Shown here piece after piece: positions 31,681-40,209 of a stretch of 64,000 nucleotides of DNA; positions within the stretch are counted from its first letter, which is position 1; each line of letters opens with the position of its first letter. Source of the stretch: DASXUX01 sp036504595 (lineage in GTDB: Bacteria; Planctomycetota; SZUA-567; H5-PLA8). Location: assembly GCA_036504595.1 (NCBI GenBank), contig DASXUX010000067.1, positions 1 through 64,000 on the forward strand, given 5' to 3'. Both the position numbers and the translations under genes were made by a program. The notes under the pieces were generated by a model that was given only the letters and a program-made list of their open reading frames with translations, was not told the DNA's origin and did not search any database.

Positions 31681-33057
31681 GTGAGGCTTCTCGTTCTCCT
31701 TTCGATTGCATTCGCCCTCGCTCTCAGCGCCGCCGAGCCCATCCCAGTCCTCGTCAAAACCAGCCCCAAGGACAAAGGCAAAACGTATCCGACGTTGACC
31801 GTCGTTCACGTCCAGGGCTTCACGCCGCAAAATGAATTGCCGAAGCTCAGCACTTACGGCGGCGATCTTTCGCGCAAGACGGACGCGCGCGGGTTCTTTT
31901 ACGCGAAGAAGGAAGGCGAACGCTGGTGGCTGGTCGATCCGGAAGGATATGACTTCATCCATGTGGCCGTTTGCTCCGTCACGCCCGCGCACGGGTCGCC
32001 CAAAACCACGGAAGCGTTTACTTCGAAGTTCGGCAGCGAAGCCAAATGGGCGGCGGCGACCAGCGAACTGCTTCACGCAAATGGCTTCAATGGCAGCGGC
32101 GCGTGGAGCAACGACGCAGTGATGAAAGCGGCGCCTCAGCGCGTCGTCTACTGCCCGATCTGGAATTTAATGAGCGCCTACGGCAAGAAGCGCGGCGGCA
32201 CCGTCCAGAAACCCGGCCACACGGGCTATCCGAATGACGCGATCTTCGTTTTCGATCCGGACTTCGAGCTCTTCGCCATGGAACACGCGAAGCAACTGGT
32301 CGCGACAAAGGACGATCCCTGGCTTCTCGGCCACTTCTCTGACAACGAACTGCCATTCTACCGAAAAAGCTTGGACAAGTTCCTCGCACTCGAAAAAGAC
32401 GACTACGGCTACAAAGGCGCAAAGGCGTGGCTCGACCAGCGTGGCGGCGACGCGAAGAAGATCAGCGACGACGAGCGCGAGGCGTTCCTGGGCTACATCA
32501 TTGACCGCTACTTCTCGGTCTGCGCCAAAGCCATCAAGATGCACGACCCCAATCACCTCTACCTCGGCAGCCGGTTTCATTCCGACGAGAAGAAAATCGC
32601 GGCCGCGTTTCAGGCCGCTGGCAAGCACCTGGATGTCGTGTCAGTGAATCTATACCACCAGTGGACGCCGGATTTCGAGCAACTCGCGAACTGGGTGAAG
32701 TGGTCCGGCAAGCCGTTCATGATCACTGAGTTCTACGCCAAAGGCGAAGACTCGGGCATGGCCAACACCACCGGCGCGGGCTGGCTGGTGAAAACGCAAC
32801 GCGAGCGCGGTCTCTTTTACCAGAATTTCAGCATGGGCCTGTTGGAGTCAAAAGGCTGCGTCGGCTGGCACTACTTCAAGTATCTGGACAACGACCCCGA
32901 AAACACAAAAGTCGATCCGTCCAATCGCGACTCGAACAAAGGAATCCTGACGGCCTGCTTTGAGCCCTGGACCGACATGCTCAAGCTGATGCGCGAAGTG
33001 AATGTGAACGTGTACGGCCTGATCAGCCACACTGACAAGGGCGGACGAATTCACTGA
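31681..33057 (+). CDS. Secreted clan-A glycoside hydrolase, agarase-like
   Basis: 458 aa. GTG 31681 with AGAGGG upstream; signal peptide 1-18 (MRLLVLLSIAFALALSAA). A (beta/alpha)8-type enzyme: RWWLVDPEGYDFIHVAV, LGHFSDNELPF with the likely acid/base Glu, HLYLGSRF, DVVSVNLYHQW and the likely nucleophile in FMITEFYAKGEDSGM. This pattern resembles beta-agarases (GH50/GH86-like) and related galactosidases. Substrate not certain. Sits between the DUF1080 gene and the matrixin/isomerase genes, consistent with polysaccharide use. Confidence 0.82.
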   Translation: MRLLVLLSIAFALALSAAEPIPVLVKTSPKDKGKTYPTLTVVHVQGFTPQNELPKLSTYGGDLSRKTDARGFFYAKKEGERWWLVDPEGYDFIHVAVCSVTPAHGSPKTTEAFTSKFGSEAKWAAATSELLHANGFNGSGAWSNDAVMKAAPQRVVYCPIWNLMSAYGKKRGGTVQKPGHTGYPNDAIFVFDPDFELFAMEHAKQLVATKDDPWLLGHFSDNELPFYRKSLDKFLALEKDDYGYKGAKAWLDQRGGDAKKISDDEREAFLGYIIDRYFSVCAKAIKMHDPNHLYLGSRFHSDEKKIAAAFQAAGKHLDVVSVNLYHQWTPDFEQLANWVKWSGKPFMITEFYAKGEDSGMANTTGAGWLVKTQRERGLFYQNFSMGLLESKGCVGWHYFKYLDNDPENTKVDPSNRDSNKGILTACFEPWTDMLKLMREVNVNVYGLISHTDKGGRIH

Positions 33058-33061
33058 TTCA

Positions 33062-33193
33062 GCCCTTCATCCACTCCTTGAACAGCATCAGATCCTTCCC
33101 CGTCCGATCCAATACTTCTTCCGCAGTCAAATCGGCAAAGCTGTGCTAGCCTTGGTGCTCACTGTGCAGGGAGATGCGCCGTCGAAGTTGGAC
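33062..33193 (-). pseudogene. Decayed 3' fragment of a sugar-isomerase paralogue
   Basis: About 130 bp, roughly 85 percent identical to the 3' end of the gene at 34541..35380. The minus-strand translation keeps FADLTAEEVLD and TGKDLMLFKEWMKG with mostly synonymous changes, but a TAG replaces the Lys codon before HSFADL and one base is missing a few codons earlier. Nothing of the 5' part remains. Confidence 0.85.
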
Positions 33194-33204
33194 CGGCTAT
33201 TTCG

Positions 33205-33272
33205 GGAAGTGATGTGCACCGTGCATTTGGCGGACGCTAGAGTGTTGCTTTATTTATTTCACTTTTGAAATT
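33205..33272. repeat. AT-rich duplicated segment, copy A
   Basis: About 70 bp, around 75 percent identical to 35754-35822: shared gtgcatt, ggcggac and gttgctttatttatt. Lies right beyond the pseudogene fragment. Confidence 0.7.
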
Positions 33273-33275
33273 TCT

Positions 33276-33482
33276 TGCGTGGTAGAGGGCGCCCTTTTGG
33301 AAATGCGGGGTTTCGGGAATATTCTTCTGCGAAAAAAAGCCGGGACTTCTGTTGCTGGCGTCTTTCGCTTTGGTTCGACGGTGCATTTTTCCTGACCACA
33401 CCGTTTCAGTTCAGCAAGACGGGCATCCCCGCTGCTTCCGAAAGAGCCATGCTCGTCATCCGCTGAATTCGCTCTATTTCGC
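33276..33482. other. Leader region of the matrixin gene, no gene seen
   Basis: Moderately AT-rich, no supported frame. Ends in the sigma-54-type promoter at 33483. Confidence 0.5.
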
Positions 33483-33497
33483 TGGCACAGTCTCTGC
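33483..33497 (+). promoter_or_regulatory. Sigma-54-type promoter of the matrixin gene
   Basis: TGGCACAGTCTCTGC followed by A: TGGCAC, 12-nt GG to GC spacing and TGCA, the best -24 match in the window. It lies 42 bp before ATG 33539. Confidence 0.7.
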
Positions 33498-33538
33498 AAT
33501 TCCGCGCTCCGAAGTTATTGACCGGCCTCGGGGGTTTT

Positions 33539-34510
33539 ATGCAGAGCAGATCAAAACTGAAAACGGGCCTCGCCATCGTCTCTATTCTAGTTTCGATTCT
33601 CCTTGCTCTTCCGGCTCACGGCTATTGTTTTCTGGTCAACTCGGCGGCAGTTCCGCTGCGCTGGAACCTGGCGGCGCTGCCCAACCAAGCCATACGGTGG
33701 GCCGTGCAGGATGGAGCGCCGTCCATGGTGCACGATTGCGCCATCGATTGCACGAATCAGTGGTCCTCAAACGCGAACGGCGAGATTGCCTTTACAGAAG
33801 GACCGAAGGGCATTCTCATCGTTTGGGATCCGGGCGGCCTGCTAATTCCGAACTCGCAGTATCTCGCGTATACGACGCTCACCGCCGACGCTAACGGGAA
33901 CATCGCCTCCGCGGTGATCGTCATCAATGCGAAGTTCTACAACTGGCATCGGGGAGGAGACGGCGGCGTCAGCCTGCTCCCCGGACCTGACGGTTTGCGC
34001 GACGCCTGTCTCGACAGCGTTCTGCTGCATGAACTCGGGCACGCTCTGGGGCTGGACCATAGCGACAAAGACCCCAGCAAAATCGTCGGCCCGACCGGGC
34101 CCAACGATCTGCCCACTATGAACTCCATCATCTATCCGGGCTCACAGATTCTGCACTTGGACGACATTACCGGGATCCGGGCTCTGTATTCGAATGGCAC
34201 GTTCAGTCCGCCGCCGGCGACCTTTGATGTCGCCGCGTCGCCGTCTAGTGGCCGCCCACCGCTGAAGGTGTTTCTCTCCCAAAGCGAAGACCCTAATGCT
34301 GACGCGCTTTGGGATTTTGGAGATGGAACTGCCGGACTCGGCCCCAACGAGGTACACAAGTACACCACGGTGGGAACCTTCACTGTTCAGGCGCAATTAA
34401 GAGGCAAGACAGGCACCGTCAACATCGTCCTGGACCGACACGCAAAGAAACGTCCGCCACTCCGCAAGGAAAAGCCATTAAAGACGGGTTACAAAGCTGG
34501 TCAGTGGTGA
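33539..34510 (+). CDS. Secreted matrixin-type zinc metalloprotease with PKD domain
   Basis: 323 aa. ATG 33539 preceded by GGGGG; an upstream TTG is rejected. Signal peptide about 1-28 (SILVSILLALPAHG). Catalytic domain residues 30-220 with the metzincin motif HELGHALGLDHS (three zinc His and the catalytic Glu) and the Met-turn TMNSIIYPG, as in M10A matrixins. Residues 235-305 are a PKD domain (LKVFLSQSEDPNADALWDFG, HKYTTVGTFTVQA). Basic C-terminal tail. Secreted endopeptidase, possibly acting on surface or environmental protein. Confidence 0.92.
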   Translation: MQSRSKLKTGLAIVSILVSILLALPAHGYCFLVNSAAVPLRWNLAALPNQAIRWAVQDGAPSMVHDCAIDCTNQWSSNANGEIAFTEGPKGILIVWDPGGLLIPNSQYLAYTTLTADANGNIASAVIVINAKFYNWHRGGDGGVSLLPGPDGLRDACLDSVLLHELGHALGLDHSDKDPSKIVGPTGPNDLPTMNSIIYPGSQILHLDDITGIRALYSNGTFSPPPATFDVAASPSSGRPPLKVFLSQSEDPNADALWDFGDGTAGLGPNEVHKYTTVGTFTVQAQLRGKTGTVNIVLDRHAKKRPPLRKEKPLKTGYKAGQW

Positions 34511-34530
34511 ATGGTATTTGGTGAGCGGTT
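34498..34530. repeat. Heptad array (TGGTGAA type)
   Basis: ctggtcagtggtgaatggta, tttggtgagcggttggg. Overlaps the matrixin stop codon. Confidence 0.7.
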
Positions 34531-34540
34531 GGGATGAGAC

Positions 34541-35380
34541 TCAGCCTTTCATCCACTCCTTGAACTGCACCAAGTCCTTCCCCGTCTGATCCAACACTTC
34601 TTCCGCGGTCAAATCGGCAAAGCTGTGCTTGCCCTGGTACTCACTGTGCAGCGATACCGGGCCATCGAAGTTGATCTTCTTCAGCAACTTGGCGACCTGC
34701 GGCCAAGGCGTGTTGCCGATGTCCAGCGGGCAGAACTGAGCGCTGTGGCGGCGCGCGCCGGCGTAACCTTTGCCGGCATCCACCCAGCGGAAATCTTTCA
34801 CGGCGAGCATCGTCAACTTGGTGGAAAGCAGATCCATGCCCATCATCCAGCCGAAGCTGCCGCCTTCGATCACGGCGTGCGCGGGATCGAAGTACAGCCC
34901 CAGCCACGCCGGGTCGATGCCTTCCAGCACGTGATGAATATCCCACAGCGACGCGCCGAAACAGTCTGCCGAATGATTGTGGAAGCCGCCATGAATGCCG
35001 ACGTCGCGGTTGAGCGCCGCCAGATCGCGCATGCGCGCGCGCACTTCGGCGCGCTGCTTTTCGAGCGTACCAAACCCCTTATAGGGGTAGTAGCCGAGCT
35101 TGTAGTGCTTGATGCCCAGCTTCGCGGCCGTTTTCAAAATGGGCGGCGTCAGCGCATCGGCCGCATCGGTGATGTTGGTCGTGATCATGCCGATGCTCAC
35201 GCCGCCTTTCTTCAGGCCTTCGGCGACGCGCGGCAGTTCGTCTTCGACTTTGGCGGGATTCACGTGTCCGCCCGGCCGGACGGTTAGATCCAACGCATCC
35301 AAGCCGATTTGCTTGAGCCGTTCGATGAGCCGCTCCAGCGGAAGGCCCGCGACATGTTTGCTGAACAGCATCAGTTGCAT
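34541..35380 (-). CDS. Sugar phosphate isomerase/epimerase family (xylose isomerase-like TIM barrel)
   Basis: 279 aa, ATG 35380 with AAAGGAGCGATCCC upstream. TIM-barrel strands carry the typical metal-site residues: LDALDLTVRPGGHVNP, HYKLGYYPYKGFG, IHGGFHNHSADCFG (His), LGLYFDPAHAVIEGG (Asp/His), VKDFRWVDAG (Lys/Asp) and SLHSEYQG (Glu). Family members isomerise or epimerise sugars, inositols or 3-keto-sugars. No signal peptide. A decayed duplicate of its 3' end lies at 33062-33193, on the far side of the matrixin gene. Confidence 0.88.
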   Translation of the reverse strand: MQLMLFSKHVAGLPLERLIERLKQIGLDALDLTVRPGGHVNPAKVEDELPRVAEGLKKGGVSIGMITTNITDAADALTPPILKTAAKLGIKHYKLGYYPYKGFGTLEKQRAEVRARMRDLAALNRDVGIHGGFHNHSADCFGASLWDIHHVLEGIDPAWLGLYFDPAHAVIEGGSFGWMMGMDLLSTKLTMLAVKDFRWVDAGKGYAGARRHSAQFCPLDIGNTPWPQVAKLLKKINFDGPVSLHSEYQGKHSFADLTAEEVLDQTGKDLVQFKEWMKG

Positions 35381-35465
35381 GGGATCGCTCCTTTATTGTC
35401 TTTTCCTGGAAGCATACGGCATGTGTTTTGTGGCACCAACTGATAATTGCTGAGGAGTGCCATCT

Positions 35466-35657
35466 ATGAACGAACAACCAACGCTGACGGACGAGGATTG
35501 GGCGCTCATTGTTGAACTGCTGCAACTCGAACAGCAGGAGCTGCCGACCGAATACCACCACGCGGAGAAGTGGGAGCTGCGCGAGCAACTCGAACGCAAG
35601 CGCCAGCACGTTGATAGCCTGCTGCAACGCTTGGCACACCCCGCCCCCACAGAATAG
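35466..35657 (+). CDS. Small conserved hypothetical protein (63 aa)
   Basis: ATG 35466 with GAGGAG eight bases upstream. Sequence starts MNEQPTLTDEDWALIVELLQ and is strongly helical and charged (LQLEQQELPTEYHHAEKWEL, then a coiled-coil-like LERKRQHVDSLLQRL). I recall similar 60-70-aa proteins in planctomycetes without known function. Divergent from the isomerase gene. Real because of the ribosome site and amphipathic pattern. Confidence 0.65.
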   Translation: MNEQPTLTDEDWALIVELLQLEQQELPTEYHHAEKWELREQLERKRQHVDSLLQRLAHPAPTE

Positions 35658-35753
35658 TCCTTTTGCATCAGTGACTCGGCCCGGAGGCCGCAGGAAATTC
35701 TGCAGCCTCTTCTTTTGCCTGCGCCTGTCTTGCCAACGTGTGGTTCAGATATT

Positions 35754-35822
35754 TCGAGCTGTGAAATGCACTGTGCATTCGGCGGACAGTAAGAGCGTTG
35801 CTTTATTTATTCCATTCAGACC
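35754..35822. repeat. AT-rich duplicated segment, copy B
   Basis: Partner of 33205-33272. Contains the 15-nt palindrome AATGCACTGTGCATT and gttgctttatttatt. Lies in the gap before the MttB-family gene's end. Confidence 0.7.
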
Positions 35823-35838
35823 GCGGGTTAGATTCTGG

Positions 35839-37263
35839 CTATCTCAATTCTCGCTTCGCCGCTTCCACGATGCGCGTGATTTCGCGATCTAGTTCCGGTG
35901 CGATCGGCTCCGGGTGATGGCGTTCGAACAGATTGCGCTTCATCTCGGCGCAGCGCTGTTCCGTGGAGATGGCGCCTTGATCGAGCCAGGCCTGGAAGAA
36001 CTGGCGGTCCAGGAGCTTCGGGAACCATAGTTCGCGGCGGAAGCGCCCCGCCGTGTGGTCGGTGTCGATGTAGGTGCCGCCGGGGCCGAGCTCATGGACC
36101 AGATCGAGCGCGAAGGCTTCGTCGCTGAAGTCCAACTCGCGCTGGCAGCTCTCCACGTAACGAATCACTTCGTGCTGCAGAACCAGCATGTCGAGTGACG
36201 TGGCCTGATCCACGCCGCAGATGCCCATGTGCCCGAAGATATCCGCGCCCGCCGCGGCGCCGAAGGCCAGCGTCACGCCGGTCTCCAACCCCGCCTGAGC
36301 GTCCGGGCGTTTTGAGTCGGTCAGACCTACGTTGATGTAGACCGGCAGACCGTACCGTTTGCCCATCTGCGTCATCGCCACGCCGAAGAGGGCCTGCTCC
36401 GGTCCGCAGAAGATCATCTGCGTCGTGCGCATGTCGAACGCGTGGCAGATCCCGCCGTAGCATACGGGCATGCCCGGCCGGATAAGCTGCGTGATGCACA
36501 CGCCGGCGAGGATTTCTGCGTTCTCCAACGCCATCGTTCCGGTCAGACTCATCGGAGCGGACACACCCATCTGCGCCATCGGGCCGATCGGGACCGGCAG
36601 GTTCAGTTTGGCTGTCTCGTAAAGCAAATCGATGCCATGGAACGGAAAGCGTAGTGGGCTGATCGGTTCAAGGAAGGGATAGCACAGCGGAAACTCCTCG
36701 GCTCGCTTCATGTCGCCGCGTACAGCGATCAGGATTTCGTTGAGGAATCGTGCCGAGGCCCGGTCGTGATACCAGAACGTCACCGGCTTGGTGGTGTTGC
36801 GCAGCATTTCGGCAAGTACCGCGACCGGCCGCCAGGCCGGGTCGGCGTCCTGCGGATCGGTCATGGCGCCGACGATGGTTAGCGCCGGCAGCGCGTCGCC
36901 GAACACCGTGGCCTTGGTCACGTCCAGCATCGTCGCGTAGCGCCGCTGCTGGCCGGGCGCGTCGATCCAGAGGGCTTCGCCTGCGATGCTGTTGTAGGTG
37001 CGCTTGCCAACGCCGAACTCCGCCTTTCTTGCCAGGTCGCGGCCGTAAAGCGTATAAGTTTTTCGAACGGTCCCCAGGCAGCGCTGCACGAGGGCGCCGT
37101 CGATGCGCACGCGCTGGGTCTGGAAATCGACCTTCGCGCCCGCATCCGCGAATCTGCGCAGCATGCCTTCATGTGGGATATGGACGCCAGTGCGTTCCAG
37201 AATCGCCAGCGAAGCGAAGTGGATGCGTTCGATCTGCTCGGGGGTGAGGACGAACGCTTTCAT
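35839..37263 (-). CDS. Trimethylamine methyltransferase MttB family protein (non-pyrrolysine)
   Basis: 474 aa. ATG 37263 with AAGGAGGAG; an upstream GTG overlaps that site. MttB-superfamily blocks: LTPEQIERIHFASLAILERT at the start, YTLYGRDLARK, GALVQRCLG, GAAAGADIFGHMGICG and LDMLVLQHEVIRYVE. The frame is open throughout with no internal TAG, so this belongs to the non-pyrrolysine branch, some members of which demethylate glycine betaine or other quaternary amines to a corrinoid protein. No corrinoid protein or reactivase gene adjoins, so substrate and partner are unknown. Confidence 0.9.
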   Translation of the reverse strand: MKAFVLTPEQIERIHFASLAILERTGVHIPHEGMLRRFADAGAKVDFQTQRVRIDGALVQRCLGTVRKTYTLYGRDLARKAEFGVGKRTYNSIAGEALWIDAPGQQRRYATMLDVTKATVFGDALPALTIVGAMTDPQDADPAWRPVAVLAEMLRNTTKPVTFWYHDRASARFLNEILIAVRGDMKRAEEFPLCYPFLEPISPLRFPFHGIDLLYETAKLNLPVPIGPMAQMGVSAPMSLTGTMALENAEILAGVCITQLIRPGMPVCYGGICHAFDMRTTQMIFCGPEQALFGVAMTQMGKRYGLPVYINVGLTDSKRPDAQAGLETGVTLAFGAAAGADIFGHMGICGVDQATSLDMLVLQHEVIRYVESCQRELDFSDEAFALDLVHELGPGGTYIDTDHTAGRFRRELWFPKLLDRQFFQAWLDQGAISTEQRCAEMKRNLFERHHPEPIAPELDREITRIVEAAKRELR

Positions 37264-37290
37264 CGACGGCTCCTCCTTCACGTTTCGGCA

Positions 37291-37445
37291 CGCGGAAATC
37301 CGAAATTAGATACAGCAAATCCGAAAGAAAAGGATAAACGGAAAACAGAAAACAGCGAACCGAAGCGGTACTTCGGTTTAGTCTTCGCAATTTCGCATTT
37401 TGCTGTTTCCTTCGGATTTCGAGTTTCGGATTTTGCTGTTTTCCA
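37291..37445. repeat. Inverted heptad arrays (AAATCCG / CGGATTT type)
   Basis: Left: cggaaatccgaaattag, agcaaatccgaaag, aaacggaaaacagaaaacag. Right: ttttgctgtttccttcggat, ttcgagtttcggattttgct. About 155 bp of imperfect palindrome filling the gap between two minus-strand genes. Confidence 0.8.
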
Positions 37446-37448
37446 CAA

Positions 37449-38159
37449 TCACTTCGGGAACCACGCCACCAAATCCGCTGCGACCAGATCGTGGCCTTTG
37501 CGGTTGGGATGATTGCCTTGCGACATCAGTTCATCGAGTTTCCCGCCGGCTTTGACGTGCTGCTTGAAGAACTCGATGCTGTCCACCAGCCCGACGTTGT
37601 ACTTCGCGGCCAGCTCGCGAATCTGCTGCGCGTGTTGGTTGAGCGGGTCGTTGGGATCGTCCATCTTAGCGCCCATGTCCGCGGTGGGCGTGAGCAAAAT
37701 CACTTTCACGCCGGCGGCTTTCGCTTTCTCGATCATCTCCGACCACGCGGCTTTTGCGCGCGGCAGGCCGACGCCGCGGTCGTTGAGCGCGTAATCGATG
37801 GTCACGACGTCCGGCTTATGACTGAGCACGTCGCGTTCGAAGCGTTGGGCTCCGCTGACGGAGTTTTCGCCGCCAATGGAGGTGTTGATGACGTTGATCA
37901 CTGCGTGCGGGAACTGATCCTTCAGCCCCTTGTGCAGCAAATGCGGATACGCGTTGAAAGTGTCCACGATCGGCGTCTTGAAATAGCCCGCCGGCACACT
38001 GTGGCCATGGCAGACGATGTTCACCAGCCGGTTCTGTGGCCAGGTTTTCTTCAGCAACGCTGAAATGTCGGAAAGATAGGCGGCTTTGTCGGCCATCGCG
38101 CCTTCGCCGGCGCAAATGGCGAGGCCCAGGAAGCAGGGCAAGAGCAGCAGCATTCTCAT
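37449..38159 (-). CDS. Secreted SGNH/GDSL hydrolase
   Basis: 236 aa, signal peptide 1-16 or 1-22. Catalytic blocks of the SGNH fold: VCHGHSVPAGYF (the nucleophile block, where Ser follows GH), NTSIGGENS (Gly), DYALNDRGVG (Asn) and QGNHPNRKGH (catalytic Asp/His region; the usual DxxH reads GNHPN here, so the His is present and the Asp is replaced by Asn). Family members are esterases, often deacetylating polysaccharides. Substrate unknown. Confidence 0.87.
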   Translation of the reverse strand: MRMLLLLPCFLGLAICAGEGAMADKAAYLSDISALLKKTWPQNRLVNIVCHGHSVPAGYFKTPIVDTFNAYPHLLHKGLKDQFPHAVINVINTSIGGENSVSGAQRFERDVLSHKPDVVTIDYALNDRGVGLPRAKAAWSEMIEKAKAAGVKVILLTPTADMGAKMDDPNDPLNQHAQQIRELAAKYNVGLVDSIEFFKQHVKAGGKLDELMSQGNHPNRKGHDLVAADLVAWFPK

Positions 38160-38259
38160 GACAGATCTCCGTGAACGGCTTGGTAGACCTGTCTACACCG
38201 GCAGTAAGCGAGAGCAAGAGTTAAGCGCTCGGAGCGCTGAGCAAAAAGCCGCGCATAAG

Positions 38260-39831
38260 TTACGTTGCTACCGTTCGCCCTGCCGCTTCCGCCAGCACGC
38301 GCTTGATCTCATCCAGGCTGGCGGGTTTGACCAGATGGCGGTCGAAATCCGCTTCGGCGGTGTGGCGGCGGACGGACTCCTGGCCGAACCCCGTGAGCGC
38401 GATCAGGTACGGCTGCTTGCCCAGCGCGGCCCGGACTTGCCGTGCGACCTCATAGCCGTCCATTCCGGGCAGGCCGACGTCTACGAACGCGACGTTCGGA
38501 GGCGAGAGCTTCGCTTTCGTCACTCCTTCCGTGCCGTCCGCGGCCACGTCCACGGTGTGCCCCCACAGTTCCAGCATCATCTTCAGCGTGTGCCGGCTGT
38601 CGCTATCGTCTTCAACCACCAGCACGCGTTGCGGCGCGGCCGAGACTGTCTCCGGCGCGGGCTCCGGCGGACGCTGCGCGTCCACTTCAATGTACAGGAC
38701 TGGCAAGTTGACCACGAACTCGCTGCCCTGGCCTGGCCCGGCGCTGAAGGCTCGCACCGAACCCCCGTGAGCATCCACCAGGTGACGCACCAGAGTCAGG
38801 CCGATTCCCAGACCATGGACCGACGAATGCCGGCGCTCAACCTGAGCGCAGAGGTCAAAAATGTGGTGCAACAATTCCGGAGCGATGCCAGTGCCCGTGT
38901 CACGAATGCGCAGAACGAAATAGCCGTCCTCCAGCGCCGCGGTCACTGAGATCCTTCCGCCCGAGGGCGTGTATTTCGCGGCGTTGATGATCAGATTCCA
39001 GAAGATCTGCTCAAGACGCGTGGGATCGCCTTGGACGAACACCGGGTCTTGGGGCAGCGAGACGGTGAGCTGATGGTTGCGCGCATGGATCATGCTCTGG
39101 CTGGTTTCCAGCGCGTTCTCAACGGCGGCAATCACATTGACCGGCATGGCCTGCAGTTCCAGCTTGTTGTGACGAATGCGCGAGACGTCAAAAAGATCTT
39201 CGACGATGCGGGCGATCGTGCAGACCTGGCGTTCGATCACGTTTTCCTGCTGCTGCAGAATCTCGGGATCGTCGCTGCGCAAGCGCATGATCTGCACGGC
39301 TGCTCGGATTGGCGATAGCGGGTTGCGCAGTTCATGTGCCAGAATCGCCAGGAATTCCTCCTTGGCCGCATTGGAGCACTGGGCCTCCTGAAGCCGGCAT
39401 TCGCGCACCTCCTCAGCGTTCTTGCGCACCGTGATGTCGCGCGCGAAGATTCGCAGCCCCAGGCTGCACGGATAAACATACGACTCATACCAGCCGGAGC
39501 AGACGTCGCTGCGCGCCTCGAATTGCACCGGCTTCTGTTGCTCCATGGCGCCCATAACTCGGGTATAGAATTCTTTTCCGGGCAGTTGCGGGTAAAGCTG
39601 CCAGACGACATGCCCGATCAACTGTGCACGCGTTCTGCCCCACATGCGTTCAGCCTGCGCGTTGACATCCGTGAAACGCCATCGCTGATCAAAGGCATAG
39701 TAGACGTCGCGAATTCCATTCACGATAGCGGAAAGCTCGTCGCGTGCGGCTTCGCACTCCGCCAGGCGCGCACTGAGAGAACGCAAGACGTTAGACTCTT
39801 CGGCCGGTGTCCTGTCGATGAAGAATCTCAT
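38260..39831 (-). CDS. PAS-containing hybrid sensor histidine kinase
   Basis: 523 aa. ATG 39831 with GGAGAC upstream. No membrane segment, so cytoplasmic. PAS domain residues 30-140 (IVNGIRDVYYAFDQRWRFTD, RARSDVCSGWYESYV-like PAC). HisKA with FLAILAHELRNPLSPI, His near 166. HATPase: NLIINAAKYTPSGG (N box), RIRDTGTGIAPE (G1), HGLGIGLTLVRHLVDAHGG (G2). C-terminal receiver, residues about 400-515, phospho-Asp in VAFVDVGLPGMDGYEVA and Lys in HLVKPA. A close paralogue lies upstream at 40210..41898. No response-regulator partner nearby. Confidence 0.93.
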   Translation of the reverse strand: MRFFIDRTPAEESNVLRSLSARLAECEAARDELSAIVNGIRDVYYAFDQRWRFTDVNAQAERMWGRTRAQLIGHVVWQLYPQLPGKEFYTRVMGAMEQQKPVQFEARSDVCSGWYESYVYPCSLGLRIFARDITVRKNAEEVRECRLQEAQCSNAAKEEFLAILAHELRNPLSPIRAAVQIMRLRSDDPEILQQQENVIERQVCTIARIVEDLFDVSRIRHNKLELQAMPVNVIAAVENALETSQSMIHARNHQLTVSLPQDPVFVQGDPTRLEQIFWNLIINAAKYTPSGGRISVTAALEDGYFVLRIRDTGTGIAPELLHHIFDLCAQVERRHSSVHGLGIGLTLVRHLVDAHGGSVRAFSAGPGQGSEFVVNLPVLYIEVDAQRPPEPAPETVSAAPQRVLVVEDDSDSRHTLKMMLELWGHTVDVAADGTEGVTKAKLSPPNVAFVDVGLPGMDGYEVARQVRAALGKQPYLIALTGFGQESVRRHTAEADFDRHLVKPASLDEIKRVLAEAAGRTVAT

Positions 39832-40209
39832 AAGTGTCGTCTCCGCAAAAAACAAAGGAACGTGCACGCGATATTTTGCTCTCCGATTTGACACACATTA
39901 TTCACGCTCCCAAGTTTCCCGTATCCGTAGGCTCCAAACCTGTGAGCGATAGTACCCTTAACAACGCAACGATATTTCCCGTCTTCGCGCTCGAACCTAG
40001 CTCCCTTTGCCGCGGTCCCTAGGAGCCAAGTTGAAAACGCAGTTCTTCCGTTTTACACAACTGCCTTCCGCTCAATACGAGCGGGACATGCGGCAATTTG
40101 CGGACCAGCAGCACTGGCTAGATTGCGAGCGGAGAAATAAGGGCAGACGGAAGTAGAAGACGAAGAGACGAGAGTCGGAATGAAAACGTCGCAGTCGGAA
40201 ACGCTCGCA
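39832..40209. other. Gap between two histidine kinase genes, nothing recognised
   Basis: 378 bp, no supported gene, repeat array or clear promoter motif. Confidence 0.5.
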
